64,000 bases of DNA from Cognatishimia sp. 1_MG-2023 (GCF_030548175.1 NZ_JAUORX010000005.1:62001-126000); one strand, 5' to 3'; counted from the stretch's first letter, positions 34,806 through 46,822 are shown. Notes: a model not told the origin generated them from the letters alone. Numbers and translations are program-made.

Positions 34806-36101
34806 TTAGCGGTTTTCGATGTCTGTGTAATCACGCAGCGTTTCGCCCGTGTACAGCTGACGAGGGCGACCAATTTTCATTGTTGGATCGCTGATCATCT
34901 CTTTCCACTGCGAAATCCAGCCTACTGTACGGGACAGAGCAAAGATCGGTGTGAACATAGACGTTGGGAAACCCATCGCTTCTAGGATGATGCCAGAATA
35001 GAAGTCCACGTTCGGGAAAAGTTTCTTCTCGACGAAGTATGGATCGTTCAAGGCAGTTTGCTCTAGCTCTTTTGCAACTTGCAATAGCGGGTTGTTTTCA
35101 ACACCCAGAAGCTCAAGCACTTCGTCAGCAGATTGTTTTAGAACTGTCGCACGTGGGTCGGTGTTTTTGTAAACACGGTGACCAAAGCCCATCAGACGGA
35201 ACGGATCGTTCTTGTCTTTTGCGCGTGCAATGAATTCTGGAATACGATCAACGGTTCCAATTTCACGCAGCATTTCTAGGCATGCTTGGTTTGCACCACC
35301 GTGTGCCGGACCCCAAAGGCAAGCGACACCAGCAGCGATACACGCAAATGGGTTCGCACCAGAAGAGGAGGCCAAGCGTACAGTCGAAGTAGAGGCGTTC
35401 TGCTCGTGGTCCGCATGAAGTGTAAAGATACGGTCCATAGCGCGTGCTAGGATCGGGTTCACTTCGTAATCTTCGGCAGGCACAGCAAAGCACATGCGCA
35501 AGAAGTTGGACGCGTAGTCCAGATCATTGCGTGGGTGCACAAACGGCTGACCAATTGTGTACTTATACGCCATCGCGACAATCGTTGGCATCTTCGCGAT
35601 CAGGCGAATAGACGCAACTTCGCGCTGCCAAGGATCGGTGATGTCGGTGGAGTCATGGTAGAACGCAGACATCGCGCCAACAACGCCAGTGATAATCGCC
35701 ATTGGGTGCGCATCACGACGGAAACCACGGAAGAAGTTCACCATTTGCTCGTGAATCATCGTGTGGTTGGTTACGCGGCTTTCAAAATCTTCCAGCTCTG
35801 CGGCGCTTGGCAGTTCACCGTAAAGCAACAGATAGCAAACTTCGAGATAATGCGATTTGCCAGCCAGTTGATCAATTGGATAACCGCGGTGCAGGAGCTC
35901 ACCTTTACCGCCATCAATGAATGTGATGGTCGAGTCACAAGACGCAGTGGAGGTGAAGCCCGGGTCATATGTGAAAACACCAGCTTGTGCATAAAGCTTG
36001 CGGATATCAACGACATCAGGACCGGCGGTTGGTGAAAAGATCGGCAGATCGTAGGACACACCATCAATCGAGAGTGTCGCGGATTTCGTGCTGTCGGTCA
36101 T
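34806..36101 (-). CDS. gltA: Citrate synthase
   Basis: A 431-residue type II (hexameric) citrate synthase, joining acetyl-CoA and oxaloacetate at the start of the TCA cycle. The N-terminal beta-rich domain ([34 protein letters not shown]) is typical of gram-negative forms. Catalytic histidines are in [16 protein letters not shown] and [14 protein letters not shown]; the Asp is in the segment [15 protein letters not shown]. It ends at a terminator. gltX lies upstream on the same strand with a gap of 90 bases that holds a GC hairpin. Confidence 0.98.
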   Translation of the reverse strand: MTDSTKSATLSIDGVSYDLPIFSPTAGPDVVDIRKLYAQAGVFTYDPGFTSTASCDSTITFIDGGKGELLHRGYPIDQLAGKSHYLEVCYLLLYGELPSAAELEDFESRVTNHTMIHEQMVNFFRGFRRDAHPMAIITGVVGAMSAFYHDSTDITDPWQREVASIRLIAKMPTIVAMAYKYTIGQPFVHPRNDLDYASNFLRMCFAVPAEDYEVNPILARAMDRIFTLHADHEQNASTSTVRLASSSGANPFACIAAGVACLWGPAHGGANQACLEMLREIGTVDRIPEFIARAKDKNDPFRLMGFGHRVYKNTDPRATVLKQSADEVLELLGVENNPLLQVAKELEQTALNDPYFVEKKLFPNVDFYSGIILEAMGFPTSMFTPIFALSRTVGWISQWKEMISDPTMKIGRPRQLYTGETLRDYTDIENR

Positions 36102-36191
36102 AGGTTTCCCTTCCTCTTATGGCCCCGGGCGCGAGCGCCCCGAGCGTTTTATCTGTCTTACAAGACTTAAGGTCGGGTTACCGCCTTAGCC

Positions 36192-37598
36192 TTATGTTGG
36201 CTCTGATGCGTCCTGAAGCCGAGCAATTGTTTCTTCGCGGCCCAGAACCAGCATCATGTCAAATACGCTTGGGGTCACTGCTCGGCCTGCAAGCGCCGCC
36301 CGAAGAGGGCCCGCCATTTTGCCGAATTTGATATCTTTCTCTTGCGCGAAAGAATTAGTGACTGCCTCAAGCCCGTCTCGCGACCAGCTAGCATTTTGCA
36401 GCTGCGGCGTCAATTCATTCAGTATACCACGGGATACATCATCAAGATTTTTTGAAGCCTTCGCATCTGGCGCAATGGGGCGATTGGCAAAGATAAACTG
36501 TGCCTTTTCAATAAGTTCCGGGAATGTCTTTGCGCGATCTTTCAAGCAGTACATTCCGTTACGTAGTAATACTGTAGTGGCCTCACCTAAGGTTTGCTCG
36601 CCATTAGATTGCAAATAGCCCTGAAGTTCTTGCAGCAGCGCGGCATCGTCCGATTGCGCAATGTGTTGACCACAAAGGTTTTCCAGCTTTTTGAAGTCAA
36701 ATCTGGCTGGGGCTTTGCCAATCCCATCAAAATCGAACCACTCTTTGGCTTGGGCATCGGTAAAGAATTCGTCATCTCCATGGCTCCAGCCCAAACGCGC
36801 CAAATAATTCCGCATCCCAGCAGCCGGGTACCCCATCGCTTGATACTCTTGTGCGCCTGTCGCGCCGTGGCGTTTTGACAGTTTCTTACCATCACCACCG
36901 AAAATCAGGGGAATATGCGCCCAAACTGGCACGTCCCAACCCATCGCGTTATAAATAGTCATCTGGCGCGCTGCATTGTTTAGGTGGTCATCACCGCGGA
37001 TCACATGGGTCACGCCCATATCATGGTCATCCACAACAACAGCCAGCATATAGACCGGCGACCCATCAGACCGCAGTAGGATCATGTCATCCAGCTGATC
37101 ATTCTTGATGGTTACATCACCCTGAACCTGATCGCGAATAACTGTTTCGCCGTCTTGTGGCGCTTTGATCCGCACAACAAATGGCGCATCCGGGTGTGTC
37201 GACGCATCCGCATCCCGCCAAGGGGATCGATACAGCGTTGATTTGCCTTCTGCACGGGCTGCTTCGCGAAATGCCGCAATTTCATCTTGTGTGGCAAAAC
37301 ACTTGTACGCTTTGCCTTCGGCCAGCAATTGATTGGCGACGGCTGCATGGCGATCCGCACTTTCGAATTGGCTATAAACCTCGCCATCATGGTCCAACCC
37401 CAGCCATTCCATACCTTGAAGGATTGCTGCAGTGGCTTCGGGCGTTGACCGTTCGCGATCTGTGTCTTCGATCCGCAGCAGGAATTTACCGCCATTTCCG
37501 CGTGCATACAGCCAGTTAAAAAGGGCTGTGCGCGCACCGCCAATGTGAAGAAAGCCCGTAGGCGAAGGAGCAAAACGAGTGACGACCGTGCCGGACAT
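36192..37598 (-). CDS. gltX: Glutamyl-tRNA synthetase
   Basis: A 468-residue class I aminoacyl-tRNA synthetase. The HIGH-type motif is in [22 protein letters not shown] (residues about 7-28) and the KMSKS-type motif is KKLSKRHG at about residue 245. Length fits (about 470). Many alphaproteobacteria carry two GltX forms, one of which charges tRNA-Gln with Glu for later amidation; which this is cannot be told by eye. It precedes gltA on the minus strand and is divergent from comEC. Confidence 0.97.
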   Translation of the reverse strand: MSGTVVTRFAPSPTGFLHIGGARTALFNWLYARGNGGKFLLRIEDTDRERSTPEATAAILQGMEWLGLDHDGEVYSQFESADRHAAVANQLLAEGKAYKCFATQDEIAAFREAARAEGKSTLYRSPWRDADASTHPDAPFVVRIKAPQDGETVIRDQVQGDVTIKNDQLDDMILLRSDGSPVYMLAVVVDDHDMGVTHVIRGDDHLNNAARQMTIYNAMGWDVPVWAHIPLIFGGDGKKLSKRHGATGAQEYQAMGYPAAGMRNYLARLGWSHGDDEFFTDAQAKEWFDFDGIGKAPARFDFKKLENLCGQHIAQSDDAALLQELQGYLQSNGEQTLGEATTVLLRNGMYCLKDRAKTFPELIEKAQFIFANRPIAPDAKASKNLDDVSRGILNELTPQLQNASWSRDGLEAVTNSFAQEKDIKFGKMAGPLRAALAGRAVTPSVFDMMLVLGREETIARLQDASEPT

Positions 37599-37677
37599 GA
37601 CGGGCTTAACCTTTCAGTAACCAAGATTGGGATAGTTTTGTGACCTGTCTATCTGCCCCTCTGAATGAGGACAAGGG

Positions 37678-39717
37678 TTGCCCATTCTTGCCCAGCTCAA
37701 AACACAGGTTCAAGCACAACGCGGTTACCTGATCCCGTGGGTGCCGGTGTGTCTCGGGTTTGGGATTGCTTGCTACTTTTCCTTAAAATCTGAACCAACT
37801 TTATTTAGCCTCACCGTTCTCTCACTTATTGCCCTTGCGGCCCTTGGGCTCGCCTGCCTTCGGCGCAATACCTATGCATTCTTTCCAGTTGCGATATTCT
37901 TAATCAGTGGCGGTTTCTTGGCTGCATTACTGCAAGCGCATCTGAGCGCGGCACCTACCTTAGATCACCGGTATTACGGCCCAATCTATGGGCGTGTCAT
38001 TGTGATCGACCGCTCCTCAAGCGATGTCTTGCGGCTGACATTAGATAAAGTCCTTCTCAAAGGCATGACCCCGGCGCAAACCCCAAACCGTATTCGGGTT
38101 TCCCTGCATGGGCGCCAGGAATGGCTGATCCCGCGACCGCATCAATATGTTGGCCTCACGGGGCATCTCTTGCCGCCATCGGGACCAGCGGAACCAAATG
38201 GATTTGATTTTCAGCGCCACGCGTTTTTCCAACAACTGGGCGCGGTTGGTTACGTGCGGATACCAGCGCTCGAAATCGAACCGCCGAACGATAGCTCAAT
38301 AGCAGGGATGCGGCACAGGCTGTCGCAAACTATCGCCACCTATCTGGGCGGAGAAATTGGTGGCTTTGCCAGCGCAGTCACCACAGGGGATCGTAGCGGG
38401 CTTAGTCAAAGCACGTTGAACACGCTACGCATTTCAAATCTCGCGCATTTATTAGCCATTTCTGGTCTGCATTTGGGGCTACTCGCGGCCTTTGTTTTCG
38501 GAACGCTGCGCTTTGGCCTTAGCTGCGTGCCGTGGATCGCACATCGCTGGCCGATCAAGAAACTCGCGGCTATTGCCGCAATTCTATGCGCCGGTTTGTA
38601 TCTGGTTTTGTCAGGCGGGAACATTGCCACGCAACGCGCTTTTATCATGGCGGTTGTTGCACTTGGGGCTGTGGCGACGGATCGTCGAGCTTTGACACTA
38701 CGGGCAGTCGCTATTGCGGCAATGATCGTCCTACTGCTGAACCCGGCCAGTTTGTTATCGGCAGGCTTTCACATGTCATTTGCTGCGACTTCGGCATTGG
38801 TTGCCGTGTTCGAGGCTTTGCGCGATCGGTTACAAGGCATCGGTTCAAAGTGGCTGCGCAGGTTCCTTACGTTTGTTTTGTCTTCTGCAGTTGCTGGGGC
38901 GGCAACTGCACCCTTTGCTGCCGCTCATTTTAATCAATTTTCTGCATATGGTTTGCTGGCCAATCTACTGGCCGTGCCAGCGATGGGAATGGTTGTCATT
39001 CCGTCGGCCGTCTTGTCAGTCGTCCTTGCGCCCATTGGATTAGAATGGATCGGGCTAGAGGTCATGGGGCAGGGGCTACGCTGGATTCTATTTATTGCAG
39101 AACGTGTCACATCGTTGGAGGGCGCGCGTATCCCGGTTCAAACACCAATGGCAATCGTCTTGCCATTGGTGGCGGTTGGTGGGCTGGCGCTCTTTATTTG
39201 GAAAGGATCGCTGCGCTGGCTCGGCCTTTTACCAATATGTGCGGCGGGCTGGATGTGGGCCCATTCAGACCGGCCCACCATTTTGATTTCCGATGATGCT
39301 AAGTTGGTCGGTGTCCTAACTGAAAAGGGCCGCGCCCTTAGCAAGCCCAAAGGGCAAGGGTTCATTGCATCCATCTGGCTAGAAAACGACGGAGACGCTG
39401 CAGACCAAGCAGAGGCTTATCAGCGTTGGCCACAAACCGAAAACGCTGCCCTCAGCATACCGCTTCAATCCGGTGTCTTATGGCATTTGCCCACAAAAAA
39501 GGCTGCAAAGGATTTTACCTCATGCAGCCCAAACGACCTGTTGGTGACGACCCAGCCGTTAGAACAAACTGTTCCGTGCCAAGTTATTTCGCCCGAAACC
39601 CTAAAACACACTGGTGCCATTGCTATTTGGGAAACCGATGAGGGTTACAAAACCGTCACTGCCAATGAACGGCGCGGGCAACGCCTATGGAATGTACCCG
39701 CGCCCTCAGATCAATAG
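37678..39717 (+). CDS. comEC: ComEC/Rec2-type DNA uptake membrane protein
   Basis: A 679-residue integral membrane protein that forms the inner membrane channel for single-stranded DNA uptake. It has the N-terminal hydrophobic part and DUF4131-like region (about residues 15-210), then the competence core with [22 protein letters not shown] (about 255) and further membrane segments. The C-terminal part (about residues 540-679) lacks a HxHxDH metallo-beta-lactamase motif, so the nuclease-like domain of Bacillus ComEC is absent or degenerate. The start is TTG at 37678 with GAGG seven bases before. In Rhodobacter capsulatus, comEC is needed by cells receiving gene transfer agent DNA. It overlaps lexA tail to tail by seven bases. 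Confidence 0.93.
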   Translation: MPILAQLKTQVQAQRGYLIPWVPVCLGFGIACYFSLKSEPTLFSLTVLSLIALAALGLACLRRNTYAFFPVAIFLISGGFLAALLQAHLSAAPTLDHRYYGPIYGRVIVIDRSSSDVLRLTLDKVLLKGMTPAQTPNRIRVSLHGRQEWLIPRPHQYVGLTGHLLPPSGPAEPNGFDFQRHAFFQQLGAVGYVRIPALEIEPPNDSSIAGMRHRLSQTIATYLGGEIGGFASAVTTGDRSGLSQSTLNTLRISNLAHLLAISGLHLGLLAAFVFGTLRFGLSCVPWIAHRWPIKKLAAIAAILCAGLYLVLSGGNIATQRAFIMAVVALGAVATDRRALTLRAVAIAAMIVLLLNPASLLSAGFHMSFAATSALVAVFEALRDRLQGIGSKWLRRFLTFVLSSAVAGAATAPFAAAHFNQFSAYGLLANLLAVPAMGMVVIPSAVLSVVLAPIGLEWIGLEVMGQGLRWILFIAERVTSLEGARIPVQTPMAIVLPLVAVGGLALFIWKGSLRWLGLLPICAAGWMWAHSDRPTILISDDAKLVGVLTEKGRALSKPKGQGFIASIWLENDGDAADQAEAYQRWPQTENAALSIPLQSGVLWHLPTKKAAKDFTSCSPNDLLVTTQPLEQTVPCQVISPETLKHTGAIAIWETDEGYKTVTANERRGQRLWNVPAPSDQ

Positions 39718-40397
39718 TTGCGGATCAGCCCGACCAAGCGGCCCTGAACACGCACTTTATCTGCTGGCAATACACGCGTTTCATATGCCGGGTTCGCCGC
39801 GATCAGCTCAATCGAACCACCATTGCGATTGTATTTCTTCAACGTGGCTTCTTGTTCTTCTACCAAGGCCACAACGATGTCACCATTATCGGCGGTCTGA
39901 CTTTCGCGAATGATCACAACGTCACCGTTGTTGATCCCCGCATCAATCATCGAGTCGCCTTTAACCTCTAATGCATAATGCTGCCCACCCGATTTCAGCA
40001 TCTGACCTGGCACTGCAACGTGGTGATGCACATGGCTAATCGCTTCGATCGGCACACCAGCAGCAATCTGACCCATAACAGGCAAATCAAATGCATTCGG
40101 TTGGTCGTTCGCTGGCTGCTGTGGCGCGTCGGATTTATCACCCTCAATCACCCGTGGCTGAAAGCCGCTGGAGGCGGGGCCGCCATCTGGCAATTTCACA
40201 ATTTCAATGGCACGTGCGCGATGCGCCAAACGCCGGATAAATCCACGCTCTTCCAGAGCGGTGATAAGGCGGTGAATGCCCGACTTAGACCGTAGATCCA
40301 GCGCATCTTTCATTTCATCAAAGCTGGGTGGAACACCATCCCGCTGTAAACGTTTGTGAATAAACTCTAAAAGGTCGCGTTGTTTCTTGGTCAGCAT
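39711..40397 (-). CDS. lexA: SOS repressor LexA
   Basis: A 228-residue repressor. The N-terminal winged helix ([54 protein letters not shown]) binds the SOS box, and the C-terminal peptidase domain cuts itself. The cleavage site is Ala-Gly ([12 protein letters not shown]), the serine is in [11 protein letters not shown] and the lysine in [16 protein letters not shown]. An alphaproteobacterial SOS box lies in the promoter, so it represses itself. The 3' end overlaps comEC. In the minus strand order it lies after moeA and the trp genes, with a 89-base gap containing the promoter. Confidence 0.97.
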   Translation of the reverse strand: MLTKKQRDLLEFIHKRLQRDGVPPSFDEMKDALDLRSKSGIHRLITALEERGFIRRLAHRARAIEIVKLPDGGPASSGFQPRVIEGDKSDAPQQPANDQPNAFDLPVMGQIAAGVPIEAISHVHHHVAVPGQMLKSGGQHYALEVKGDSMIDAGINNGDVVIIRESQTADNGDIVVALVEEQEATLKKYNRNGGSIELIAANPAYETRVLPADKVRVQGRLVGLIRNY

Positions 40398-40426
40398 ATG
40401 CTCGCCTCCACCAATGGTTTGGCTTT

Positions 40427-40441
40427 GTTCTATGCTTGTTC
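40427..40441 (-). promoter_or_regulatory. SOS box of lexA
   Basis: GTTC-tatgctt-GTTC, the exact alphaproteobacterial LexA site GTTC-N7-GTTC, lies 30-44 bases before the lexA start codon. It supports autorepression. Confidence 0.88.
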
Positions 40442-40486
40442 TTGTTTTGTGTCAAGCGTTTGGGGTTTGTTCCCCATTTAAACTAC

Positions 40487-41662
40487 TTAAATTGCGATGC
40501 AACGCATCGCGTCACCCGCCACGCGTGGCCCATCTTTTGGGGGGCGAATAACCAAAACATTGGCCTCGGCCAGTAGCGACAACAATGAGCTATCTTGCCG
40601 TTCAAAGACCGTCACACGACCATTTTCCAACCGGCCACGCATGTAATGCTCTCTGGGGCCATTCGCTGGAATGTCGGCGGCCAATTCTGCGGTGAACTCC
40701 GGCGTAGCAGCATGACCAAGCCCCAACATCGCGCGAATAACGGGGGCCAAGAAAATCTGCCCACACACCATCGCAGACACCGGATTGCCGGGAAACCCAA
40801 CCATCATCGCACCTGTCGCCAAACGCCCAGCCATCAACGGCTTACCAGGGCGCATCGCAATTTTGTAAAAGCTACGCTGCATGCCCAATTCGCCAGCGAC
40901 ATGCCCGACCAAATCATGATCACCAACAGACGCACCGCCAATCGTCAAAACCAAATCGGCGTCAGAGGACAACTCAAAAGCGGTCTCTAGGCTGGCACGA
41001 TTGTCGCGCGCAATGGGCAGTAACCGTGGGTTCGCGCCCAAATCCTGCAACATAGCATGCAAGCCAAAGCTATTTGACGCGATGATCTGATCTTCCGAGG
41101 GCGTTTCGCCCGGCATCACCAATTCATCACCCGTGGATAAAATCGCTACATCGGGCCGCTTTGCAACAACAACCTCTGGCACATTCATCGCAGCCATTAG
41201 CGCAATATCAGCGGGTCGCAAAAGCCGTGGGGCAGAAACAACCTGCCCATCTTGAAAATCAATGCCTTTGTCACGGATATGGAACCCAGCGTCCAAATTC
41301 GCACCCAAGGTGATGCTGTCTCCGTCGCGGGTCACGTCCTCTTGGATCACCACGCGATCAGCACCTTGTGGCACTGGCGCACCCGTGAAAATCCGCACCG
41401 CTTGGCCCGCTGCGACATGGCCCTTAAACCGATGCCCCGCCGCGCTTTCGCCAATCACAGTCAGCACTTCACCCGATGCTACATCCGCATCACGCACGGC
41501 ATAGCCATCCATCGCAGAGCCAGCAAACGGCGGCTGATCCCGCCGCGCCTGTACATCCGCCGCCAACACGCGGCCATTCGCCCGCACCAAAGGCACGGTT
41601 TCCACACCCAAGGGCTGGGCGAGGGAAAAAAGATGATCAAGCGCTTCGGAAACTGGGATCAT
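40487..41662 (-). CDS. moeA: Molybdopterin molybdenumtransferase
   Basis: A 391-residue enzyme that inserts molybdate into molybdopterin to make molybdenum cofactor. Motifs: [31 protein letters not shown] (residues 24-54), [23 protein letters not shown] and [11 protein letters not shown], and [11 protein letters not shown]. All are typical of MoeA domains. It overlaps moaC by four bases and is the last of the trp/ung/moa run before lexA. Location is cytoplasmic. Confidence 0.96.
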   Translation of the reverse strand: MIPVSEALDHLFSLAQPLGVETVPLVRANGRVLAADVQARRDQPPFAGSAMDGYAVRDADVASGEVLTVIGESAAGHRFKGHVAAGQAVRIFTGAPVPQGADRVVIQEDVTRDGDSITLGANLDAGFHIRDKGIDFQDGQVVSAPRLLRPADIALMAAMNVPEVVVAKRPDVAILSTGDELVMPGETPSEDQIIASNSFGLHAMLQDLGANPRLLPIARDNRASLETAFELSSDADLVLTIGGASVGDHDLVGHVAGELGMQRSFYKIAMRPGKPLMAGRLATGAMMVGFPGNPVSAMVCGQIFLAPVIRAMLGLGHAATPEFTAELAADIPANGPREHYMRGRLENGRVTVFERQDSSLLSLLAEANVLVIRPPKDGPRVAGDAMRCIAI

Positions 41663-42159
41663 TTTACTTCAAACCGTCCGGATTTACCGCCGTCTTTCAA
41701 GATCACACGAATACCGCCGATTTCCATTTCTTTATCGACGGCCTTTGTCATGTCATAGACGGTCAACGCAGCCACATTCACAGCCGTCAGCGCTTCCATT
41801 TCAACACCGGTCTGGCCGGTTGTCTTAACGGTGGCTTCAATGTGCACGCCCGGTAGGGCCGCATCCATGGTCAAATCGACAGAGACCTTAGTGATCGGCA
41901 ACGGATGGCACAGCGGAATTAAGGTTGAGCATTGCTTTGCCCCCATAATGCCCGCCAATTGCGCCACGGCCAGAACGTCACCCTTTTTGGCGCGACCTTC
42001 TGCAATAATATCAAAGGTTTCCTGCGCCATCCTAACGTGGCCCTCAGCCGTCGCGATACGGCTGGTCACGGCCTTGTCGCTGACATCCACCATATGGGCC
42101 TCGCCCTTGGCATCAAAATGCGTCAACCCGCTTTTATGCGTATCGCCAGCGCCCGCCAT
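41659..42159 (-). CDS. moaC: Cyclic pyranopterin monophosphate synthase
   Basis: A 166-residue enzyme of the first step of molybdenum cofactor synthesis, acting with MoaA. Motifs: [26 protein letters not shown] at residues about 13-38, [29 protein letters not shown] and [17 protein letters not shown]. Length is standard. It overlaps trpC by one base upstream and moeA by four bases downstream. Its partner moaA is not in the window. Confidence 0.97.
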   Translation of the reverse strand: MAGAGDTHKSGLTHFDAKGEAHMVDVSDKAVTSRIATAEGHVRMAQETFDIIAEGRAKKGDVLAVAQLAGIMGAKQCSTLIPLCHPLPITKVSVDLTMDAALPGVHIEATVKTTGQTGVEMEALTAVNVAALTVYDMTKAVDKEMEIGGIRVILKDGGKSGRFEVK

Positions 42160-42971
42160 TACATGCCACCCGGCATCAATGGGTTCGCGAGGATGGCCTT
42201 TGTCGCTGCCGTCACATCGTCCTGCCGCATCAGGCTTTCGCCAATCAGGAAGGTCCGCGCACCATAGCGCGCCATGTCAGACAGGTCTTCTGGTGTGAAC
42301 AATCCGCTTTCGCATACAATCATGCGATCCGCCGGCACCATCTTTGATAGGGTCCGAGTGGTGTCCAAAGTGGTTTCAAAAGTCTTGAGGTTCCGGTTGT
42401 TGATCCCCATCAGCGGAGATTTCAAGGCGGACGCGCGTTCCAATTCTTCGGCATCATGCACTTCCAACAGCACGTCCATGCCCCATTCAAATGCAGCCGC
42501 TTCCAGTTCCTGAGCCTGAGCATCCGAAACAGAGGCCATAATGATCAGAATACAATCCGCACCCAAGGCACGTGCCTCGGCGACTTGATAAGTGTCATAC
42601 ATGAAATCCTTGCGCAGGGCGGGCAGGGATGTTGCCTCGCGTGCTTGTACCAAGAATTCCTTCGCACCTTGAAACGATGGCGTGTCGGTCAATACAGACA
42701 AACAGGTCGCGCCACCATCTTCATAGGCTTTCGCCAATGCCGGAGGATTGAAATCCTCGCGGATCAACCCTTTGGATGGGCTGGCTTTTTTGACCTCGGC
42801 AATCAAACCATACCCTTCGCGCGTCGCCTTAAACAGCGCATCTGCAAACCCACGTGTTGGGCTTGCGGCTTTGGCTTCGGCCTCAACCTCTGCATAGGGT
42901 TTCGCGGCTTTGTCAGCAGCGACTTCCTCAAGCTTATAGGCTTTGATTTTATCCAGAACGGTTGCGGTCAT
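42159..42971 (-). CDS. trpC: Indole-3-glycerol phosphate synthase
   Basis: A 270-residue TIM-barrel enzyme of tryptophan synthesis. Motifs: [19 protein letters not shown] (residues about 53-71), [49 protein letters not shown] and [11 protein letters not shown]. Stand-alone form with no TrpF fusion. It overlaps ung upstream by four bases and moaC by one base downstream. The trp order on this strand is trpG, trpD, ung, trpC. Confidence 0.98.
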   Translation of the reverse strand: MTATVLDKIKAYKLEEVAADKAAKPYAEVEAEAKAASPTRGFADALFKATREGYGLIAEVKKASPSKGLIREDFNPPALAKAYEDGGATCLSVLTDTPSFQGAKEFLVQAREATSLPALRKDFMYDTYQVAEARALGADCILIIMASVSDAQAQELEAAAFEWGMDVLLEVHDAEELERASALKSPLMGINNRNLKTFETTLDTTRTLSKMVPADRMIVCESGLFTPEDLSDMARYGARTFLIGESLMRQDDVTAATKAILANPLMPGGM

Positions 42972-43621
42972 GATGCGGTCCAGTCGATTTGTGCACGGCC
43001 GGTTTGTTCCAGCCAGGTATTGATACGTGAAAACGGGCGCGAGCCGAAAAAGCCCCGCCGCGCCGAAAGCGGTGACGGATGGGCGGTTTCTATCATCAAA
43101 TGATCACCCGAGTGAATATGCTTGGCAAGCGATTGCGCCTGTTTTCCCCAAAGAACAAAAGCCGTTGGCTGACGCGAGACGTGATCCAGCACTTGGTTTG
43201 CCAATTCTTGCCAGCCCAATGCTTTGTGCCCGTTCGCGTCATTGGCAGGCACCGTTAGCACAGTGTTCAACAACAACACGCCTTGTTTCGCCCATCCACG
43301 CAAATCGCCAGTCAGCGGCGCCGTGCCAATATCGTCGATCATCTCTTTGTAGATATTCCCAAGGCTGCGGGGCAGTGGGCGCACCTCTGGTTCCACTGAA
43401 AACGATAACCCATGCGCATGGCCGGGTGTCGGGTAGGGGTCTTGTCCCATGATCACGACGCGCACGTCTTTTGGTGCCACATGCTCCAAGGCTGCAAACC
43501 GTACAGGAGCAGGTGGCAAAATGGAACGCGTGTCTATGGCCAATGCAGCCTGAATTCTTGGAAAGACCTCAGTGAAAAACGGCAAATGCGCCCAAGTAGA
43601 CGGGACAGGCGTAGCTGTCAT
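42968..43621 (-). CDS. ung: Uracil-DNA glycosylase
   Basis: A 217-residue family 1 uracil-DNA glycosylase that removes uracil from DNA. Catalytic motif [18 protein letters not shown] (Asp about residue 60), then LLLNTVLTV and the leucine-loop [18 protein letters not shown]. Length is typical. It lies between trpD and trpC and overlaps both by four bases, a tight insertion of a repair gene inside the tryptophan operon. Expression would follow the trp genes unless an internal promoter exists. Confidence 0.98.
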   Translation of the reverse strand: MTATPVPSTWAHLPFFTEVFPRIQAALAIDTRSILPPAPVRFAALEHVAPKDVRVVIMGQDPYPTPGHAHGLSFSVEPEVRPLPRSLGNIYKEMIDDIGTAPLTGDLRGWAKQGVLLLNTVLTVPANDANGHKALGWQELANQVLDHVSRQPTAFVLWGKQAQSLAKHIHSGDHLMIETAHPSPLSARRGFFGSRPFSRINTWLEQTGRAQIDWTAS

Positions 43622-44643
43622 CCCGCCGCCTGTGATGTGATCTGCGCCAGCGCATCCAACTTGGATTTAGCTGCACCAGAATCGATGCTTTCACGGGCCA
43701 GTGCAACGCCTTGCTTCAGATCAGATGCCTTGTCTGCAATCACCAATGCCGCAGCCGAATTCAACAAGACCGCATCACGATAAGCGCCTTCTGCTCCGTC
43801 CAGCAAAGCCCGCAATGCATTCGCATTGTATTCCGGCGTGCCGCCAACTGTTTCTTCAAACGCATGAACAGGCAGACCTGCCTCTTCGGGATGCAATTCA
43901 AAATCGCGCACAGTGCCATCCGTCTCTAGCGCCGACACATAGCTGGTACCGGTGATCGTCAACTCATCTGTCCCGTCAGAGCCATGAACCAGCCAAGCCC
44001 GTTCAGACCCAAGTTGCCCCAAAGTTTCCGCCATCGGCCGGATCAGATCACGTGAAAACGCACCTGTTAACTGGCGCTTGGCACCTGCCGGGTTTGTCAG
44101 CGGGCCAAGAATGTTGAAAATTGTCCGTGTGCCCAACTCCAATCGCGTTGGCATCACATGTTTGATCGCAGGGTGGTGCATGGGGGCCATCATAAAAGCC
44201 ACGCCGCATTCGTTTAACGCCTGCTCAACAACATCTGCACCGACCATCACGTTGATACCAAGCTCGCTTTGCACGTCAGCCGTGCCGGATTTAGAGCTGG
44301 CTTTGCGATTGCCGTGTTTGGCAACCGGCACACCTGCACCCGCGACCGTGAAAATCGACGCGGTCGAGATATTCAGAGTGTGTTTTCCAGAACCACCGGT
44401 TCCAACAATATCTATCACACCGGCAGGGGCCTTAACTGGCACGCATTTTGCACGCATCACAGCGGCGGCCGCCGCATATTCATCAACGGTTTCACCACGC
44501 GTACGCAGCGCCATCAACAAACCGCCGATTTGGCTAGGTGTAGCCTCACCATTAAACAAAACTTCAAACGCAGCCTCGGCCTGGGCACGAGTCAACGGCC
44601 CTTCGGCTGCTGCATGGATCAGGGGTTTAAGCGCCTCACTCAT
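43618..44643 (-). CDS. trpD: Anthranilate phosphoribosyltransferase
   Basis: A 341-residue enzyme that joins anthranilate and PRPP in tryptophan synthesis. Motifs: [19 protein letters not shown] (residues about 78-96), [26 protein letters not shown], and [21 protein letters not shown]. All substrate-binding residues of the family are visible. It overlaps trpG by four bases and ung by four bases. Not fused to trpG as in enterobacteria. Confidence 0.98.
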   Translation of the reverse strand: MSEALKPLIHAAAEGPLTRAQAEAAFEVLFNGEATPSQIGGLLMALRTRGETVDEYAAAAAVMRAKCVPVKAPAGVIDIVGTGGSGKHTLNISTASIFTVAGAGVPVAKHGNRKASSKSGTADVQSELGINVMVGADVVEQALNECGVAFMMAPMHHPAIKHVMPTRLELGTRTIFNILGPLTNPAGAKRQLTGAFSRDLIRPMAETLGQLGSERAWLVHGSDGTDELTITGTSYVSALETDGTVRDFELHPEEAGLPVHAFEETVGGTPEYNANALRALLDGAEGAYRDAVLLNSAAALVIADKASDLKQGVALARESIDSGAAKSKLDALAQITSQAAG

Positions 44644-45221
44644 GCTTTCACCTTCATCAAATCAAGAAAGTTCTGCAACATTGCGTGCCCATGCTCAGAG
44701 GCAATGGATTCCGGGTGGAACTGACACCCCTGAATCGGCAATTCTTTGTGTTGCAGCCCCATGATTGTGCCATCTTCCAGCTCTGCCGTGATCTCAAGGC
44801 AATCAGGCAGCGTTTCGCGTTCCACAATCAGTGAATGATAGCGTGTCGCTTCAAACGGCGTTGGTAGCCCTTTGAACAAACCTTTGTTGTGGTGATGCAT
44901 CGTGCCCATCTTGCCATGAACAATCTCGTTACAGCGTACAACATTACCGCCAAACGCCTGTCCAATGGATTGGTGCCCAAGGCAAACACCCATCAACGGT
45001 GTCTTGGTTTCTGCCGCAGCCTCAACCAGCGCCAAACAAATGCCCGCATCGTCAGGCGTACAAGGGCCGGGCGACAACAGAATCCCCTCGGGTTTCATGG
45101 CCATCGCCTCTTGCGTGTTCAGCGCATCGTTCCGCCAGACCTTCACGTCAGCGCCAAGTTCACCCAGATAATGCACCAGGTTGTAGGTAAAGCTGTCGTA
45201 ATTATCGATCAAAAGCAGCAT
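44640..45221 (-). CDS. trpG: Anthranilate synthase glutamine amidotransferase subunit
   Basis: A 193-residue class I glutamine amidotransferase that feeds ammonia to TrpE. The catalytic triad: Cys in [16 protein letters not shown], His and Glu in [13 protein letters not shown]. The start at 45221 gives the family N-terminus [23 protein letters not shown]; a start 12 bases earlier (45233) is also open. Its partner trpE is about 3.4 kb away (48582-50093). No strong ribosome site is seen. A 15-codon open frame with one Trp lies just upstream. Confidence 0.96.
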   Translation of the reverse strand: MLLLIDNYDSFTYNLVHYLGELGADVKVWRNDALNTQEAMAMKPEGILLSPGPCTPDDAGICLALVEAAAETKTPLMGVCLGHQSIGQAFGGNVVRCNEIVHGKMGTMHHHNKGLFKGLPTPFEATRYHSLIVERETLPDCLEITAELEDGTIMGLQHKELPIQGCQFHPESIASEHGHAMLQNFLDLMKVKA

Positions 45222-45387
45222 AGCATCACACATTTTTAAGTCAGAGTAAGAACAGGGTATTAACCCAGCCCATGGTCGCGGTATACATGGACAGGCTTGG
45301 CCCAAAGGGTCAAGGGGCGGGGGCAGCCGCCAACCGAAAAAAGAAGTCGAAAAACACAGGGATGTGTTGAATCTGAGGGTTAAAGCA

Positions 45388-46809
45388 ATGTTGCGCGGAA
45401 TTATTACAGGTTTGTTCTTTGGCGGAGTACTTGGATTGATGGTCGCGGCCATCGTTTCGTTGTTATCTCCATTACCTGCAACGGTATCTCCAACAACCAC
45501 GCCGCAATCTGCTGCTGTTCAACCGGCTACACCGGGCAACGAAGGCCTTGAAAACCCATCTATGACAGATGCACCGGTCCAAGCCGATTCAACGGCCCAA
45601 GCCCCTGCACCCGCGCAGGACGTGGATGCTGCACCAAGTGCAGACCGGTCGTCAGCCCCAAAACCACAACCCTCTGATGTCGCAGAATCACAAGCAACAC
45701 CCGCCGCCGAAGGGCAGGCGGCAGTGACAGTGCAAAGCGACTCACCCGTATTGCCATCCCCACAAGCCCGCGCCATCGAAGTGCCCGGTTCGGATTCAGA
45801 GCCATCGATCTCTGTTGATCCAACCCAACCGCAAAGCCCGGCGTCCCCTGACACAGGCGCCTTTACCGCGCCTCAGCCCACGCCTGCACCAGTAGCACCT
45901 GCAGCGCAGGACGCTGATACACCCCAAACCGATGCGCCAGCACAACAGCCCCAAACCGCGGTGGACACGCCTCCGGCACCCGCAGAACCACAGCCAGCTG
46001 GTTCACGGCTAAAGCCAGCCTCTGATCTAAACACCGCATTTGCACAGCGGAAATCCAGCCGTCTGCCAAGCATTGGTGGCGACACAGCGACAGAAGCGGG
46101 CGACACGACAGCGGATGCGACAGAAGACATGCAAAAGTCATCGCCACTGATCGCCTACGCACAAGCCGTCGATGTTGACGCGGATAAACCGCTGATGTCG
46201 ATTGTGCTGATTGATGATTCATCAACCACGATTGACGCTTCAACCATCGCCGACTTCCCGCTGCCCATCAGCGTGGCCGTCAATGCACAGGCACCAGATG
46301 CAGCGCGCCGCATGGCGGACTACCGCGAAAAAGGGATCGAAGTCTTTGCCGCCATCAACCTGCCCACAGGGTCCGCGCCAACTGATGTCGAGGTGAACGT
46401 TGCTGCCCAATTGTCCGCCGTTCCCGAAGCCGTCGGCATTTTCGAAGGCCTCAACGGTGGTCTGCAAGAAAACCGCGCCGTTGCTGAACAAGTCATCGCA
46501 TATACATTGGCCAGCGGCCATGGCCTTGTGATGCAGCCAAAAGGTTTGAACACAGCCCAAAAGCTTGCCGCCCGCGAAGGGGTGCCATCCATCACCGTCT
46601 TCCGCGACTTTGACGGCAGTGGCCAGACCGAAGTTGTTATTCGTCGCTTCCTTGACCAGGCTGCCTTTAAAGCCCGTCAGTCAAATGGTGTTGTCATGAT
46701 GGGCCGCCTGCGTCCTGAAACGATCTCTGCTCTGGCCAGCTGGGCACTACAAGATCGCGCAAGTACTGTCGCAATCGCTCCGGTCTCTGCCATCTTGCAG
46801 CAACAGTAA
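45388..46809 (+). CDS. Divergent polysaccharide deacetylase family protein (YibQ-like)
   Basis: A 473-residue protein with an N-terminal membrane anchor (residues 4-30), a Pro/Ala/Gln-rich linker of about 180 residues with many Thr/Asp (low complexity), and a C-terminal domain (about 260-473) of the divergent polysaccharide deacetylase family: [82 protein letters not shown]. The catalytic state of this family is not established. Location is likely the periplasm, tethered to the inner membrane; a role in the envelope is likely. The start at 45388 has GAGGG upstream. The following SGNH hydrolase gene begins 13 bases later. Confidence 0.85.
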   Translation: MLRGIITGLFFGGVLGLMVAAIVSLLSPLPATVSPTTTPQSAAVQPATPGNEGLENPSMTDAPVQADSTAQAPAPAQDVDAAPSADRSSAPKPQPSDVAESQATPAAEGQAAVTVQSDSPVLPSPQARAIEVPGSDSEPSISVDPTQPQSPASPDTGAFTAPQPTPAPVAPAAQDADTPQTDAPAQQPQTAVDTPPAPAEPQPAGSRLKPASDLNTAFAQRKSSRLPSIGGDTATEAGDTTADATEDMQKSSPLIAYAQAVDVDADKPLMSIVLIDDSSTTIDASTIADFPLPISVAVNAQAPDAARRMADYREKGIEVFAAINLPTGSAPTDVEVNVAAQLSAVPEAVGIFEGLNGGLQENRAVAEQVIAYTLASGHGLVMQPKGLNTAQKLAAREGVPSITVFRDFDGSGQTEVVIRRFLDQAAFKARQSNGVVMMGRLRPETISALASWALQDRASTVAIAPVSAILQQQ

Positions 46810-46822
46810 GCGACGAAACGAA

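Noticed and set aside
36119-36180. GC hairpin between gltX and gltA as a terminator
   Set aside because: The stem is interrupted and no T run follows on the minus strand, so transcription may continue into gltA.
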